This document shows, one piece after another, positions 31,135 to 31,224 of a stretch of 31,224 nucleotides of DNA. The position numbers were made by a program, and so were the translations under genes. The DNA lies in the NCBI GenBank assembly GCA_900539625.1, contig UQCW01000028.1, positions 1-31,224 of the forward strand, in the 5' to 3' direction. The first letter of the stretch is position 1; every line of letters starts with the position of its first letter. The notes under the pieces are model-generated. The model saw only the letters and a program-made list of their open reading frames with translations, was not told where the DNA came from and did no database searches. The stretch comes from an uncultured Prevotella sp. GTDB lineage: Bacteria > Bacteroidota > Bacteroidia > Bacteroidales > Bacteroidaceae.

Positions 31135-31224
31135 TTAGTTCTTTTTTCGTAACCATCCGAAACCCACCGTCTTGTACGTTCCCCAATATGTGGCGAACTT
31201 TGTGTCCAAAAAGTCATGTTCAAT
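31135..31224 (-). CDS. C-terminal 29 codons of an unidentified gene
   Basis: The minus strand reads IEHDFLDTKFATYWGTYKTV then GFGWLRKKN and a TAA stop at 31137-31135. The aromatic-rich, basic ending looks like genuine protein, and the stop lies 8 bp from the convergent terminator, as expected for a real gene end. The family cannot be named from 29 residues. The rest lies past the right edge. Confidence 0.6.
   Translation of the reverse strand: MEHDFLDTKFATYWGTYKTVGFGWLRKKN

Overview
The window looks like a chromosomal piece of a Bacteroidales bacterium, most probably Prevotella or a close relative. The evidence is: repeated TAnnTTTG promoter elements of the Bacteroidetes sigma factor, little sign of Shine-Dalgarno sequences, the gene order DUF177-rpmF-fabH-era-der, a complete Na+-translocating NADH:quinone reductase operon, and a short Bacteroidales-type SerA. 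The assignment is by recognition of families; no search was run.

Layout. (1) 1-4100, accessory segment: the end of an IS66-family insertion sequence (truncated tnpB, IR end at 213), then an AraC regulator divergent from a cupin / metallo-beta-lactamase-fold / SplB-like radical SAM gene cluster, then an unknown ORF whose start codon lies inside a second IS66-type terminal repeat at 4071. (2) 4245-7600, minus strand: DUF2520 protein, KdsC-type phosphatase, Maf and a small lipoprotein, ending in a strong terminator; a ~190-bp MITE-like inverted-repeat element sits between the first two genes. (3) 7601-12608, minus strand: RelA-type (p)ppGpp synthetase with a degenerate hydrolase domain, NudC, phosphoglucomutase/phosphomannomutase. 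(4) 12859-14997, minus strand: glyoxalase-family protein and periplasmic HtrA/Deg protease. (5) 15847-19351, plus strand: serC, serA and a DUF1015 gene, i.e. serine synthesis from 3-phosphoglycerate. (6) 19470-24404, plus strand: DUF177, rpmF, fabH, era, der and a small lipoprotein, linking ribosome assembly with initiation of fatty acid synthesis. (7) 24405-25162, a gene-free stretch with a GC-rich 22-bp tandem repeat. (8) 25163-31049: nqrABCDEF, then a long palindromic terminator and the last 29 codons of a convergent gene.

Most of the window is ordinary housekeeping DNA. I do not see a convincing new multi-gene system (no CRISPR, phage, toxin-antitoxin or defence island). The parts most worth a second look are the IS66-bounded segment and its possibly decapitated ORF, the full-length-palindromic MITE inside an operon, the 22-bp tandem repeat upstream of nqr, two candidate leaderless or nearly leaderless promoters, and substituted active-site residues in SerA, RelA and the cupin.
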